From assembly GCA_030323885.1 (NCBI GenBank), contig CM059199.1, positions 36,216,590 to 36,280,589 on the forward strand: a stretch of 64,000 nt of DNA. Reading direction: 5' to 3'. The translations under genes and the position numbers were made by a program. The stretch is from Branchipolynoe longqiensis (Eukaryota > Annelida > Polychaeta > Phyllodocida > Polynoidae). Positions within the stretch are counted from its first letter, which is position 1. Every line of letters starts with the position of its first letter. The notes beneath the pieces were generated by a model. That model did not search any database and was not told where the DNA came from. It saw only the letters and a list, made by a program, of their open reading frames with translations. Shown here in pieces: positions 42,090 through 52,489 of this stretch.

Positions 42090-43062
42090 CGACCGGGCGT
42101 GATGGCCCGATCGCTAAAAGTACAGGCTTCATGTGTGAAAGGTCTGGAGTTCTAATCCCAGCTGATTCAACTTACACTTATACAACTGATGAATTGTTCA
42201 TTACCTATCATGACGCCCAGCATTACTCGGATGGGATAAGGACTGGTTCACGCAGTATCAGGATAATAGGATTGATTGGGAAATGGGGTCACGGTTCCAG
42301 CGGCCTGGGGCCGTATGCAGGAGTCAGTGTTAGCGAGGAAAAATGGTGTTTGTCGGGAAGTCCGGGTTAGCGGCGAAAAAATGGTATGCACGAGTCAGTG
42401 TTAGGCCTAACACCAAAGGCTTAACCGGTGTTACCTTAACCCTAAAAAATATCAGGTTTAGCGAGTTTATTAGGCCCAAATCTATTCAATGCGATCATAT
42501 TTAACATAATTAAATACGTAATAAGTGAAATTTGAGGAAATTAACCCTAAATTCGAAGCATTATTAAGGCTACCGCCGTATTGGCGGCGATATTAATATT
42601 TATATGTTCGAATCGACGAACGTAAAGTAAACAAACCGCCGCCGCCGCCAGTATGGAAAGCGACGTCGATGCGGCGGCTGCGGCGATTTGTTTACTTTAT
42701 GTTCGTCGATTCGAACATATAAATATTAATATCGCCGCTTTTACGGCGGCAGCGTTTATATTGCTTCGAATTTAGGGTTAATTTCCTAAAATTTCACCTA
42801 TTACGTATTTAATTGTGTTAAATATGATCGCATTTAATAGATTTAAGCCTAATATATCGCTAAAGACGCAGAGGGATTTCCCAAATCTATAAATAATTTC
42901 ACGTTTAGCTAAAATGTAAGTGTTACGTGCTCGTGCATACGACTTGACACAGTTCCTGACATCGGCGATAGCTAATCGGTAATAGGCTGTAACACCAAAC
43001 CCCGCTAACACTGACTCCTGCATACGGGCCCTGGTCTCCCCATTGTAAAAATATACGGATAT
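42090..43062 (+). mobile_element. SINE-A relative interrupted by palindrome
   Basis: The head CGGGCGTGATGGCCCGATCG and GGAGTTCTAATCCCAGC is a diverged form. The body runs to CGGCCTGG at 42308 and continues at 43030 with CCTGGTCTCCCCATTGTAAA. Only the part after GTAAAAATAT is missing. Confidence 0.75.
42309..43029. mobile_element. 721-bp palindromic (foldback) element
   Basis: Ends GGCCGTATGCAGGAGTCAGT and ACTGACTCCTGCATACGGGC. Long arms continue inward: ATATAAATATTAATATCGCC on one side, the inverse on the other, with AACCCTAAATTCGAAGCA mirrored by TGCTTCGAATTTAGGGTTA. Arms are about 300 bp with indels around a GC-rich centre near 42655-42675 (GCCGCCGCCGCCAG). CCTGG is duplicated at 42304-42308 and 43030-43034. 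No coding capacity. Confidence 0.85.
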
Positions 43063-43964
43063 TCGGTTAAGAATTATATATTGGCCGAGAGCATTATTAT
43101 TCTTGGATGCTGGAGCGGGAACCAGGTTATGTAAACTAAAAGCAACAGAATCCCACTCCCATTGTACATGATACTGAGTGATGTGAACTATATGTTATAT
43201 ATGATGTTTGGAGTTAATGAAGAGATTTTCTATAACAGAGACAGTACATGATTATTGAAATGTTTCTCTATGTGTTTATAAAGAATACAATTGGAGGAAA
43301 AAGAACAAGTTAGTATATATATCTATATACATATCTGTAACTGTATGCAACATCCTGTCCACCCAGGACCACCGACTGACCCACCTGCCTAATTTGCATA
43401 TGTATAGAGTGCACCACCTGCAGCTGGGTTGAGTGACAGCCCCTAATGGGGGTGGTCACCCACCCAGTCTGTGGGGAGTGTCTAATTGGCTGGCTGGGGA
43501 ATGTCTGCTCACCTGACTCCCTTGACCTATCCTGACCACACAGTCTCAGCTAATTAATTATTCAAGATTTTGCTTCAGACACACTGAAGGAAAATCACTC
43601 TCATCCTGGCTCTTGAGTGCGACAGACCGACTTTTGAGCAGGACCCCAGACACTCTGTCTGATGCTATCCAAATTCATCTATTCAAATTGAGTGCATCCA
43701 CTACTGTCCCATGGGTTGTGGGCACTGTTTCAGTATACAGACTAAAGTGACAATGAGACATAGTGTGGGCAGTATATGAGGAGTGCAGGTGCTAGGTCAC
43801 ATGTAAGGGGGATGACAGGAGTTGCTGCCAATAAAGCACAACTTATTCACTGTTCATCTTTGTGACTAGTTTTCCTTCCTCATTCCAGACATGGTTAAAT
43901 TGATTAGGCTGATTGCATCACAGGTGAAATGAAGGGGGAGAGTTTTGTAATTACATAGGGTGCT
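43063..43964. other. Unassigned sequence with AATAAA and octamer-like motif
   Basis: Holds TAATTTGCATATG near 43390 (similar to an octamer site) and GCCAATAAAGCAC near 43830 (a polyadenylation-type signal). It could be a retroelement LTR or a non-coding transcript end, but no termini or copies are seen. Confidence 0.35.
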
Positions 43965-44102
43965 CACAGCGGCAGAGCATCCGTGTTTTTATACCATGGT
44001 GCAGTACAATAAAGTCACCATTAGCGAGCACTTTCACAGGTTGATATATCCTGATATGATTTGAGCTGTTCCTTAAATATAGAACCCCCGAAAACAAACA
44101 AA
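43965..44102 (+). mobile_element. SINE-A tail part, diverged
   Basis: CAGTACAATAAAGTCACCATTAG, TTGATATATCCTGATATGATTT, then AAACAAACAAAC as tail. Confidence 0.55.
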
Positions 44103-44180
44103 CTCTTAAAGCCAACTCATCGGATACATGAATGTCGCGTAGTGTACGCCCGGAATAACTCAGTTTCTGCAGTCATTGTT

Positions 44181-44809
44181 AAGCCCCGGTCACATACACG
44201 TTAGTGGACATAGTGATCCACAGATAGATTAATATGGGTGATAGGTAATATCACTATGTCAAACTACATTAAGGTAGGCAGGTTTTGGTTGATCACCCAC
44301 CTAATAGTACGGATAAATACATTATGGTACAGATCCTGGTACGTTACGGTATGGATCCTGGTACGTCCAACTACATTGAACTATGTTGAACTATCTTACC
44401 CTCCACTATGTTCAACTATGTTCAACTTTGTCCACTAATGACTATGTAACCATGGCATAATGGCCAAGGTTTTGTGCAGGTCAATGTATGCTAAGGTATG
44501 CTAGGGTATGCTATAGTACACTTAGAGTACATTAAGAAGTATGCTAGAGTACACTAGAGTATGCTAGAGTATGCTAGAGTACATTATCACCATGGAGGAT
44601 ACGTCTGCCTCAAACGTACCTCTGTTTTGAACATATCCAAAGCTTAAATCGGAACTCACAGCCCACACACATTCTTATCACATTCTCATCATGGAGAAGT
44701 ACGGATGCTGGTACCTTGCACTATGTTGAACTACCTTGAACTACCTTGAACTACGTTAGCCTCCACCCGTGTTCAACTACGTCCACTAACAATGTATGTG
44801 ACCAGGCCT
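44181..44809. mobile_element. Core-box TIR element
   Basis: AAGCCCCGGTCACATACACG with GTTAGTGGACATAG on the left, mirrored by CGTCCACTAAC and ATGTATGTGACCAGGCCTT on the right. Core box GTTTTGAACATATCCAAA at 44624-44641. Interior 10-base arrays: GAACTATGTT, AGAGTATGCT and AGAGTACACT. Confidence 0.8.
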
Positions 44810-45157
44810 TTTCATCCAATCACCGGCATATATCTATTCCACAGCCTTGCTATCGAATCCTGATTAGCGGTGTATAATCACGGTCCTGCTGCTCATCTAT
44901 TACGTCCGCCATTTTACTTTCGCTGAGGGAGAATTAAATCTTGCCGAGAAGGGTCCGAGAATTGTCTCCTTAGCAAAATATCACCTCCCATTTTGTGCTT
45001 AGCTATAGTTCTTACTGCATCGCTTGGTTACCTACCGTGTGTGGGACCAGACGACAGCCCACTTAACGAGAAAAGGGCGGGCTTTCCGTGATGGAAGACT
45101 GTGGTTCAATCCCGATTAAGACAAAGCAAAATACTTGTACTTGCAACGTACACGCCA
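44810..45157. other. Unassigned intergenic sequence
   Basis: Nothing recognisable between a core-box element and SINE-A2; GGTTCAATCCC near 45110 may be a lone decayed B box. Confidence 0.4.
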
Positions 45158-45402
45158 GACGCGATGGCCGAATGAGATGTCGTCCGCCTCCCATTAGTAG
45201 TACGTCATGGGATTCCAACACTCTGGTTCAAACCCTGGCCGAGTCAAACCAATGATTTAACAATTGGTACTTCTTACTACCTTGATTGATGCTCAGCATT
45301 AATATGATAGTGTAAGGAGCAGTGGAATGAGGAAAATCAATTGTCCGCGATTGAAATTGCCCATGTTTAATCAACTAATGTAGCAACAACAAATAAATTA
45401 GT
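45158..45402 (+). mobile_element. SINE-A2
   Basis: CCAGACGCGATGGCCGAATG head, GGTTCAAACCCTGGCCGAG, short body, then the alternative tail GGAGCAGTGGAATGAGG and GTTTAATCAACTAATGTAGC with an AACAACAAATAAA end. Confidence 0.82.
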
Positions 45403-45528
45403 GTTTCTAGTTTCCTTGGTCCCTCAGGAAGGACTGAATATGTGATCCAGGACGTCACATCACAGGTACAGCTTAGAATTTGAGGTTAGTATGAGTCTCT
45501 ATCCAAATCCTTCGCAATAGGCACTAAA

Positions 45529-46112
45529 ACCCTGGTCACATAGCCACACCTTTTGCTACCGAATGATAGAGATAAATATGTTACAGTATGGATGCTGGTA
45601 TGTTCAACTACGTTCAACTACATCCAACTATGTTCAACTACTTTCAACGACATTCAACTATTTTCAACTATGTTAGCCTCCACTATGTTCAACTACGTTC
45701 AAGTACATCCACTAACGGCTATGTGACCATGGCATGCACAACCTGGAATGGCCATGATTTTGTGTGGGTCAAAGTACACTAGCGTATGCCAGAGTATGCT
45801 AGAGTATGGTAGAGTACACTAGAGTACATTAAGAGGTTTGTTCAACTATGTTCGAAATTCAGCCTCTAACATACCGCTCTTTTGAACATATCCAAAAATT
45901 AAATCGGAGATCATGGCTCACCCACATTATTATCAAGTTAACATCAAGGACAAGTATGGATGCTGGTAAGTTCAACTACATTCAACTATGTTTGACTGCG
46001 TTCAACTAAGTTCAACTACATTCATCTACGTTCAACTACCTTCAACTACGTTCAACTATGTTAGCCTCCACTATGTTCACCTACATCCACTAATGGCTAT
46101 GTGACCAGGGCT
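45529..46112. mobile_element. Core-box TIR element
   Basis: Ends AACCCTGGTCACATAGCC and GGCTATGTGACCAGGGCTT. Core box CTTTTGAACATATCCAAAA at 45879-45897. Dense ACTACGTTCA and ACTATGTTCA units at 45600-45710 and 45970-46070. An internal near-copy of the right end (CGGCTATGTGACCATGGC, near 45716) suggests a nested or composite structure. Confidence 0.8.
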
Positions 46113-46261
46113 TTTACTTTAAATTCAAATTACACCCATGCCCACGGTCGCATCGTGTGTGAATGGCCGCGCTAGTTACTGTTTCCTGTCTGTGTCTCGT
46201 CATTGTTGGCTGTAACACCCCAAGGTAGTGGGTGTGTGGGATGGCGGGTGTATGGAGCTTG

Positions 46262-47260
46262 GATGGTGTGATAGTTTGATATTTTGATATTTTGATAGTT
46301 TGATAGTTTGAGAGTTTGAGAGTTTGAGAGTTTGATAGTTTGAGAGTTTGAGAGTTTGAGAGTTTGAGAGTTTGAGAGTTTGAGAGTTTGAGAGTTTGAG
46401 AGTGTGAGAGTGTGAGAGTGTGAGAGTGTGAGAGTGTGAGAGTGCGAGAGTGTGAGAGTGTGAGAGTGTGAGAGGTGAGAAGAGTATAAATGGTAGTGAG
46501 GGTGAGGTGTGAGTGTGAGAGTGAGAGTGTGAGAGTGTGAGAGTGTGAGAGTGTGAGAGTGGAGTGTGAGAGGTGATGGTGTAGAGTGTGATAGTGTGAG
46601 AGTGTGAGAGTGTGAGAGATGTTAGAATGTTGGTAAGTGATATGAGAGTGTGAGAGTGTGAGAGTGTGAGAGTGTGTATGAGAGTGTGAGAGTGTGAGAG
46701 TGTGAGAGTGTGAGAGTGTGAGAGTGTGATCGGGCGATATGGCGATAGTGCGATAGTGCGATAGTGCGATAGTGCGATAGTGCGATAGTGCGATAGTGCG
46801 ATAGTGCGAGAGTGCGAGAGTGCGAGAGTGCGAGAGTGCGAGAGTGCGAGAGTGCGAGAGTGCGAGAGTGCGAGAGTGCGAGAGTGCGAGAGTGCGAGAG
46901 TGCGAGAGTGCGAGAGTGCGAGAGTGCGAGAGTGCGAGAGTGCGAGAGTGCGAGAGTGCGAGAGTGCGAGAGTGCGAGAGTGCGAGAGTGCGAGAGTGCG
47001 AGAGTGCGAGAGTGCGAGAGTGCGAGAGTGCGAGAGTGCGAGAGTGCGAGAGTGCGAGAGTGCGAGAGTATGAGAGTGCGAGAGGATGAGAGTGCGAGAG
47101 GATGAGACCGTGATGGTGTGATATCATGAGAGCGTGAGAGTGTGAGAGTGTGGCAGCATGAGAGTGTGAGAGCTTGAGAGCATGATAGTGTGAGAGTGTC
47201 AGTGTGTGAGAGTGTCAGAGTGTCAGTGTGTCAGAGTGTCAGAGTGTCAGAGTGTGGCTG
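46262..47260 (+). repeat. Octamer array (TGCGAGAG and variants), about 1 kb
   Basis: Blocks of related 8-base units: TTTGAGAG (about 46270-46400), TGTGAGAG (46400-46730), TGCGATAG (46738-46803), then about 33 uninterrupted TGCGAGAG units (46804-47068), then mixed TGTGAGAG and TGTCAGAG. Eight is not a multiple of three, so all three frames repeat every 24 bases and stay open. The 337-codon minus frame and the three plus frames are artefacts. Confidence 0.95.
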
Positions 47261-47579
47261 GGACCTATCCCCACGTTACTACGTGAACCTTCAGTCAGCC
47301 ATCACTGGATAGCGTAGCCTCGCTTTCATCTCGGAATCAGTTAGGAACCTTCGTCGTTATCATTCACACATGAAAACGGCACCAAACTGCTGACTCAGCA
47401 TTTACTTTAAGGTATACATCCTTACCTTTGGTGTGCGCCTTCTGACATGCATACATTCTTTTTCCCGTTAACTTTAAGCTTTCATCAATAGCCGGTAAAT
47501 AATTGCAGATAACTAATATGCGTACCAAAGTACATAATTATTTATTACAGACAACACGCATTCAAGGACATTTTATAAA
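47261..47579. other. Unassigned intergenic sequence
   Basis: Nothing recognisable. Confidence 0.4.
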
Positions 47580-47830
47580 GCTGCTTCATTGGGGGTATAT
47601 GACATGGGTCCCGTGACCTGATATCCCAGATTATCACAATGATATTACCACAGTCACATTATCCTGATACAGAGCAAACCAGTCATTGCCCTAGCATACT
47701 AATTCCGATCGTCAGGCTAGGTAGCATCACCTGTCAATTGTGTAAGTCATTGGTTTGACTCAACAGAGCTTCTAACCAGCGATCTTAACCACGGACAGTT
47801 AGCTGCATTAGTGAGTCTGGCAACCCTTCC
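47580..47830 (-). mobile_element. SINE-A, diverged
   Basis: GCTGCTTCATTGGGGGTA, CCGTGACCTGATATCCCA, a short duplication around the CACATTATCC block, and a head reduced to GTTTGACTCAACAGAGCTTC. Confidence 0.65.
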
Positions 47831-48559
47831 AGTATTCACTCCAATCATTGTATATGTGCACATGTAATCCTCTTTCTGCTTAATTCTCAATTGTATATGG
47901 GTGAATCCAAGTCAAACTAATGTGTGTGTCTGTAGTAGCGAAGACAACACTGGTGTGTATTATTTTTCCCAGTTAAGTTCACAACAATGAGGTGGTATTC
48001 GCTGGTGTGTGTGTGGTTTTTTTGGGGGGTAAATTATTAATTCATCTGAATATGACATTTGTCAGCGCCGGTGCACTGGTCTTCCGGCCATCTTACTATT
48101 GGAATTGACAGTCTAAATAATCTAAGTTTGGTCAGTACTGTATTAGTTACAGCACCGATCCTGTAGAAGTAAGGGAGTGGTTTCTGCTGTATAATGTACA
48201 GCACCAGTCACTGTAGTTCATGCAAAAATGGAGAGCAGCACCGAGTAGTTGGGGTTTTACATCCTGGCAACGTGTAAGGTCATACCAGGGTGCGGGTGGG
48301 ATGAGTGAGTCTGCGGCTACTATGGCGCTGATGGTGGATTATCCATGGTGCAGTGCGGGGCGGGGAGGGGGGGAGGGTGAAGGGGACATATATATCTGCT
48401 GAACCAGCCCCTCGGCGAGCTGATGTAGTGTGGAAAGTATCCACCAGGGGGCAGCACGGTGGCGCACTCATCAATCATATTAACCATCATCGAGGAGGCC
48501 GAGTGTTCACCTTCGTGGCAATGTATATAGCGATAGAGTAAAGATCTGAACGCTGTAGA
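47831..48559. other. Unassigned; contains a SINE-A tail stub
   Basis: GGGGTTTTACATCCTGGCAAC at about 48250-48292 is a SINE-A tail. 48350-48380 is G-rich. No gene is supported. Confidence 0.45.
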
Positions 48560-48930
48560 AGATGTTCTTGTTGGCGTTTTACATCCTAGCAACATTCAAG
48601 GTTATATCAGGATGGAAACCAACTTGTGACAGTGCGCACTCATGGGAATTTTATAATGCTGCCCCACTCGGAAACCAGGTATGCGGCAGCGTGATTCAAT
48701 ATCCCACACAGTCACTTGATTACACTAAGCAAGCCAGTCCTTGACCTAACCTATTAATGCCAAGCTCCTGGCTAGAAAGTGACAAGTATCAATATTGTAA
48801 GTCAGCAGTCAGGTTATCCTGATACTGTGCTCACCAGGCCTTGCCCTACCCACCAAGCGATAAGTATCAATTTTCTAAGTCATTGGTTTGACCCAGCTGG
48901 GATTCGAACACCGAACCTTCTGCACAGGAA
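48560..48930 (-). mobile_element. SINE-A with internal duplication
   Basis: GGCGTTTTACATCCTAGCAAC tail. The body block with GTCAGGTTATCCTGATACTG and GCGATAAGTATCAATTTTC appears a second time after 48805, before the head (GGGATTCGAACACCGAACC). The outer head is replaced by the TATATG array. Confidence 0.75.
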
Positions 48931-49470
48931 GTATATATGTATATATGTATATATGTGTATATGTATATATATATATATGTATATAAATGTGTATATGTAT
49001 ATATGTGTATATGTATATATGTGTATATGTGTATATATATATATGTATATATAGGTATATATGTATATATATGTATATATGTGTATATGTGTATATGTGT
49101 ATATATTTATATATGTATATATGTAGATATATATGTACGCAGATATATTTATGTATCAATGTACATATACTGACAAATACAAGGCAACTCCCATTTAACA
49201 GCATGCCAGGTTTGAATGTAGTCCATTGTAGATGTTTGAACTGTTTTCTTATTTTTGCTGAAGTTGGCTCCTACCAATGTATTGTCTGGCAAACATATAT
49301 GTACATATGTATATATGTATATGTGTGTATATGTGTAAATGTGTATATATGAATATATGTATATATGTATATACGTATATATGTATATATGATATGTGTA
49401 TATGTGTATATATGTAGATATTTAGATATGTTGATAGATGCATATATGTATATAAAAAATCATCCGAGGG
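48930..49470. repeat. TATATG microsatellite array, first block
   Basis: TATATGTATATG and TATATGTGTATATG units. A roughly 115-bp unique insert (49155-49295) interrupts it. Tyr/Ile-rich frames on both strands are composition artefacts. Confidence 0.85.
49093..49295 (+). repeat. 200-bp direct duplication, copy 1
   Basis: From GTGTATATGTGTATATATTT through GTACGCAGATATATTTATG and GACAAATACAAGGCAACTCC to GTATTGTCTGGCAAAC. Nearly identical to 49640-49847 (only a few differences). Confidence 0.85.
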
Positions 49471-49472
49471 AG

Positions 49473-49574
49473 GCAAGGTGGGTGAGATGGTGCCACATGT
49501 TCAGTGTTGTATCTTACGGAGGATACCAATAATAATAATAATAAGTAATATTACCTTACATATCTTTATACTCG
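49473..49574 (+). repeat. Dispersed repeat shared with 16099-16197
   Basis: GTGTTGTATCTTACGGAGGATA, an ATA trinucleotide run, and TATCTTTATACTCGCATAAT match the earlier copy in order. Confidence 0.6.
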
Positions 49575-49579
49575 CATAA

Positions 49580-49720
49580 TATGCTATATATCATATATAT
49601 ATATATATATGCATACATATATATGTATATATGTGTATATGTGTATATGTGTATATATTTATATATGTATATATGTAGATATATATGTACGCAGATATAT
49701 TTATGTATATATGTACATAT
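49580..49720. repeat. TATATG microsatellite array, second block
   Basis: Shorter TATATG/TATATGTG array leading into the second copy of the duplication. Confidence 0.8.
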
Positions 49721-49847
49721 ACTGACAAATACAAGGCAACTCCCATTTAACAGCATGCCAAGTTTGAATGTAGTCCATTGTAGATGTTTGAACTGTTTTC
49801 TTATTTTTGCTGAAGTTGGCTCCTACCAATGTATTGTCTGGCAAACG
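49640..49847 (+). repeat. 200-bp direct duplication, copy 2
   Basis: Same segment as 49093-49295. The two copies diverge at their right ends immediately after GTCTGGCAAAC. Confidence 0.85.
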
Positions 49848-49977
49848 CAGCCAGACGCGACATGACGCAGATGTCGTTATTTTACTATTTTATGAGGAGA
49901 ACAAAAAGGAAAAAAAGGGTATGCCAGAACAGCAATCTACCAAATTTGGTGTTGCTCATCGAGTGAATCCCATTCCC

Positions 49978-50331
49978 CGGTTATATAGTCTGATGATTTT
50001 ATGTTTCTGTCATTTTCCTGATATAAATATATTAAATTGATTGATATAATCTACCTTCCATTAGTTTGAAATAAGTTTGATTTAAATGGCTAACTTTTGA
50101 GATATTTGGAACATAAACATGTCCCATTAATTTAGGCAAACACACCAATGCTCTGACACCAGAGGCTTCTGCAGAAAAAAGGTTCTATTAAATTGACTCA
50201 GTATTCCCTGCTATGTGGGAATGGATCCACAGTATAATTAATAAGTGCATTAGTATCTACGTCAAATACGTAGAATCAATTCTAAGTAATTGTTTTGATT
50301 TTGAAAATGTGATGCTTCATCTGACTTAGAT
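49978..50331 (+). mobile_element. MITE-B, diverged full-length copy
   Basis: TTATATAGTCTGATGATTTTA to GATGCTTCATCTGACTTAGA. The interior keeps AATTTAGGCAAACACACCAA. TTAA flanks are lost, and the adjacent TIR element begins right at the right end. Confidence 0.7.
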
Positions 50332-50332
50332 A

Positions 50333-50728
50333 AAAGATTCACCCAGTACTTGTAGTACACGGGTGAAGGACAACGTAGTGTAAATACGGGCGAAAATAGC
50401 TTTAGTATGGAACCTGAACTAGAAACTGTGGCTCCAGTATCAAATGGTTACTTATATCGGTACAGATTTGGTGAAATGGGAGAGAATGCAAAAATACAAG
50501 ATGGCGGCCACAGAACGCCATCAATTTCACTTTTAAATCTTATTAAACTAGATATTATATTATATTTTTCAACTCAAAGGTAGCGGGCTACCAATAAGAC
50601 ATATGTAAAGAATAAATGTTGCTTCTTAGATTGTGAAATTAGGCTCTTATTTCATTGACCTGTTTTTTCGACAGCTTTTACATAGGGTTGGTTTGCACCC
50701 CTACTGCAGCAGTACGGGGTGAATCTTG
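50333..50728. mobile_element. TIR element, AAGATTCACCC ends
   Basis: AAAGATTCACCCAGTACTTG is mirrored by AGTACGGGGTGAATCTT. The 396-bp interior is unique, with ACAAGATGGCGGCC near 50500, and non-coding. Superfamily unknown. Confidence 0.6.
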
Positions 50729-50931
50729 TATCTACTAGATATGGTTATACCGGCTTTCTAATCCAATCACATCCATGGAAATAGCCACAGCATGCATCAT
50801 AAATAAGCTCATCCCCCAGGCCCTTCTGTCCAACAACTACTCTGGTATGAACCGCCATTTTGGAAAGCAGTACTTATTTTCGGGTAAATATCTCTCAGCG
50901 GTTAGGAACTGGTCTTTGGACCTTATGCTTG

Positions 50932-51266
50932 TTGGTTGGTTGTTGGAGTTTTACATCCTGGCAACACCAACGCTCATATCAGAACAGGTACCGACTTGTG
51001 ACAGCGCGCACTCATGGCAATGTTATAGTGCTGCCCCACTTGGAGACTAGACCGCCAGTGCCATGACATGATAACTCATTCAGTCGCATTATCTGGACAC
51101 TGCGCCAACCAGTCCTTTCTCTATACTAATAATGCTGTGTGCCTGGCTAGGGGAAGCAATACATATAAATATTTTAAGTCATTGGATTCACTCGACCGTG
51201 AAGCGAACTCACAACTTTCTGCACAGGAGACCTGCACTTGATCGATTCGACCACCGCATCCGGTTG
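50932..51266 (-). mobile_element. SINE-A, near full length
   Basis: TTGGTTGGTTGTTGGAGTTTT tail, full body, then a head worn to GATTCGACCACCGCATCCGG. Confidence 0.78.
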
Positions 51267-51779
51267 AGTCTCAATTAGTCTCTCAAATAATCATCCTGTA
51301 TCATATGTCATTTTGGAAGGCATTCTATGGCCGAATTGTACATGTTATGATTAACATGGTTAATTCTCAGGTGGAGACTGGCTGAAATTATAGCACTGAC
51401 CCGCCACCTGGAGGAATACTATGTGATACCTGAACAACCCGATAGGTGGCGACAACGACCCAAACTTTGCCACCAAAATGTGTACGTTACCTGGCCCTGC
51501 CCGAATTCAAACCATCCGCAGAACCATCACAGCTGCAGTCAGCCTAACATCGACCCAGCGTTCTTAACCCACCCACACCTAGAGATAAGAGACAATTGAT
51601 AGGGCTGAGGGTTTGATTCCCGCCCGAACATAACCACCGAGCGAGCAGATGGACGAGACAAGCACTGAGCAGATGACCAATCACTCACTCGCAGTCCCGG
51701 TTACTGTACACTGACATTGACTAAACTGTAATTGTGAAATGTGAAAAATAAAAGTCCATTATACCAACTTTGTCTCTGT
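51267..51779. other. Unassigned; B-box-like word and AATAAA
   Basis: GGGTTTGATTCCCGCCC near 51610 resembles a tRNA B box and GAAAAATAAAAGTCC near 51744 a polyadenylation signal. Neither can be placed in a recognisable element. Confidence 0.35.
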
Positions 51780-52095
51780 CCTGTGAATTGGTAGAGCACA
51801 TGGATACCGTGTGTAAGGTCGGGAGTTCGAATCCTAGCCGAATCAAATCAGTGACTTACAAAATGTATACTTGTCACTACCTAGCCTACTGAGTGGCATT
51901 ACTAGGATAGGCAGGGGACTGGTTAGCTCAGTATCAGGATAATGCGACTCAGCGGGATAATCAGGTCATGGCGCCAGTGGTCTGCTCTCCAAATGAGGCA
52001 GCACTATAAAATCGCCATGAATGTGCACGGTCAAAGCCGTAGCCATCTTGATATGACCTTAGATGTTGCCAGGGCATACAATTCCAATAACCAAC
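51780..52095 (+). mobile_element. SINE-A, variant head
   Basis: TGGTAGAGCACATGGATACC and GGTCGGGAGTTCGAATCC give a tRNA-like head different from the main type. The body and tail (GATGTTGCCAGGGCATACAA, AACCAACCAACC) are SINE-A. Confidence 0.78.
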
Positions 52096-52489
52096 CAACC
52101 ATCCAACAAACATAATGACTGTTTGTAGTAGACACTGTGCATAGTGTTCCGATGTAGATTAATGTCAACCTTGCCTCGTGCAAATATATATGTATATATA
52201 TATTATATACACTACATGCGCTACTGGCAGCGTCCATCCTGCTGCAAATCGACATGTAACTGTGTATTCACGTGACCGACGTCGTCATCTCCACATGAAT
52301 GAACGTGTAGATGGCGCGTCGAGACGGCATCATGAGCAAACAATGGCGGCGAGGTTTCCATGTATAACACGACATGGACTGGAGTGCAGTGGTCGAGTAG
52401 GCCAGTTCCCTCCATGCCAGGGTCAGCCGAGTCAGCGGCCCGGGTCAATGCAAATGGAGAAACCATACACAAACTACTGCCCTGGTCAC
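52096..52489. other. Unassigned intergenic sequence
   Basis: A short AT run (52183-52210), then GC-balanced unique DNA. Overlapping frames on both strands (111 and 83 codons) show no motif. Confidence 0.4.

Noticed and set aside
43336..43880. A retroelement LTR or non-coding gene with AATAAA
   Set aside because: No paired termini, no target duplication and no second copy in the window; left as unassigned.
46804..47068. CRISPR-like array
   Set aside because: Units are contiguous octamers without spacers, and the sequence is clearly eukaryotic.
46114..47127. A 337-codon open frame on the minus strand and three 89-97 codon frames on the plus strand
   Set aside because: All are translations of the octamer array; any 8-base repeat without stop words stays open in every frame.
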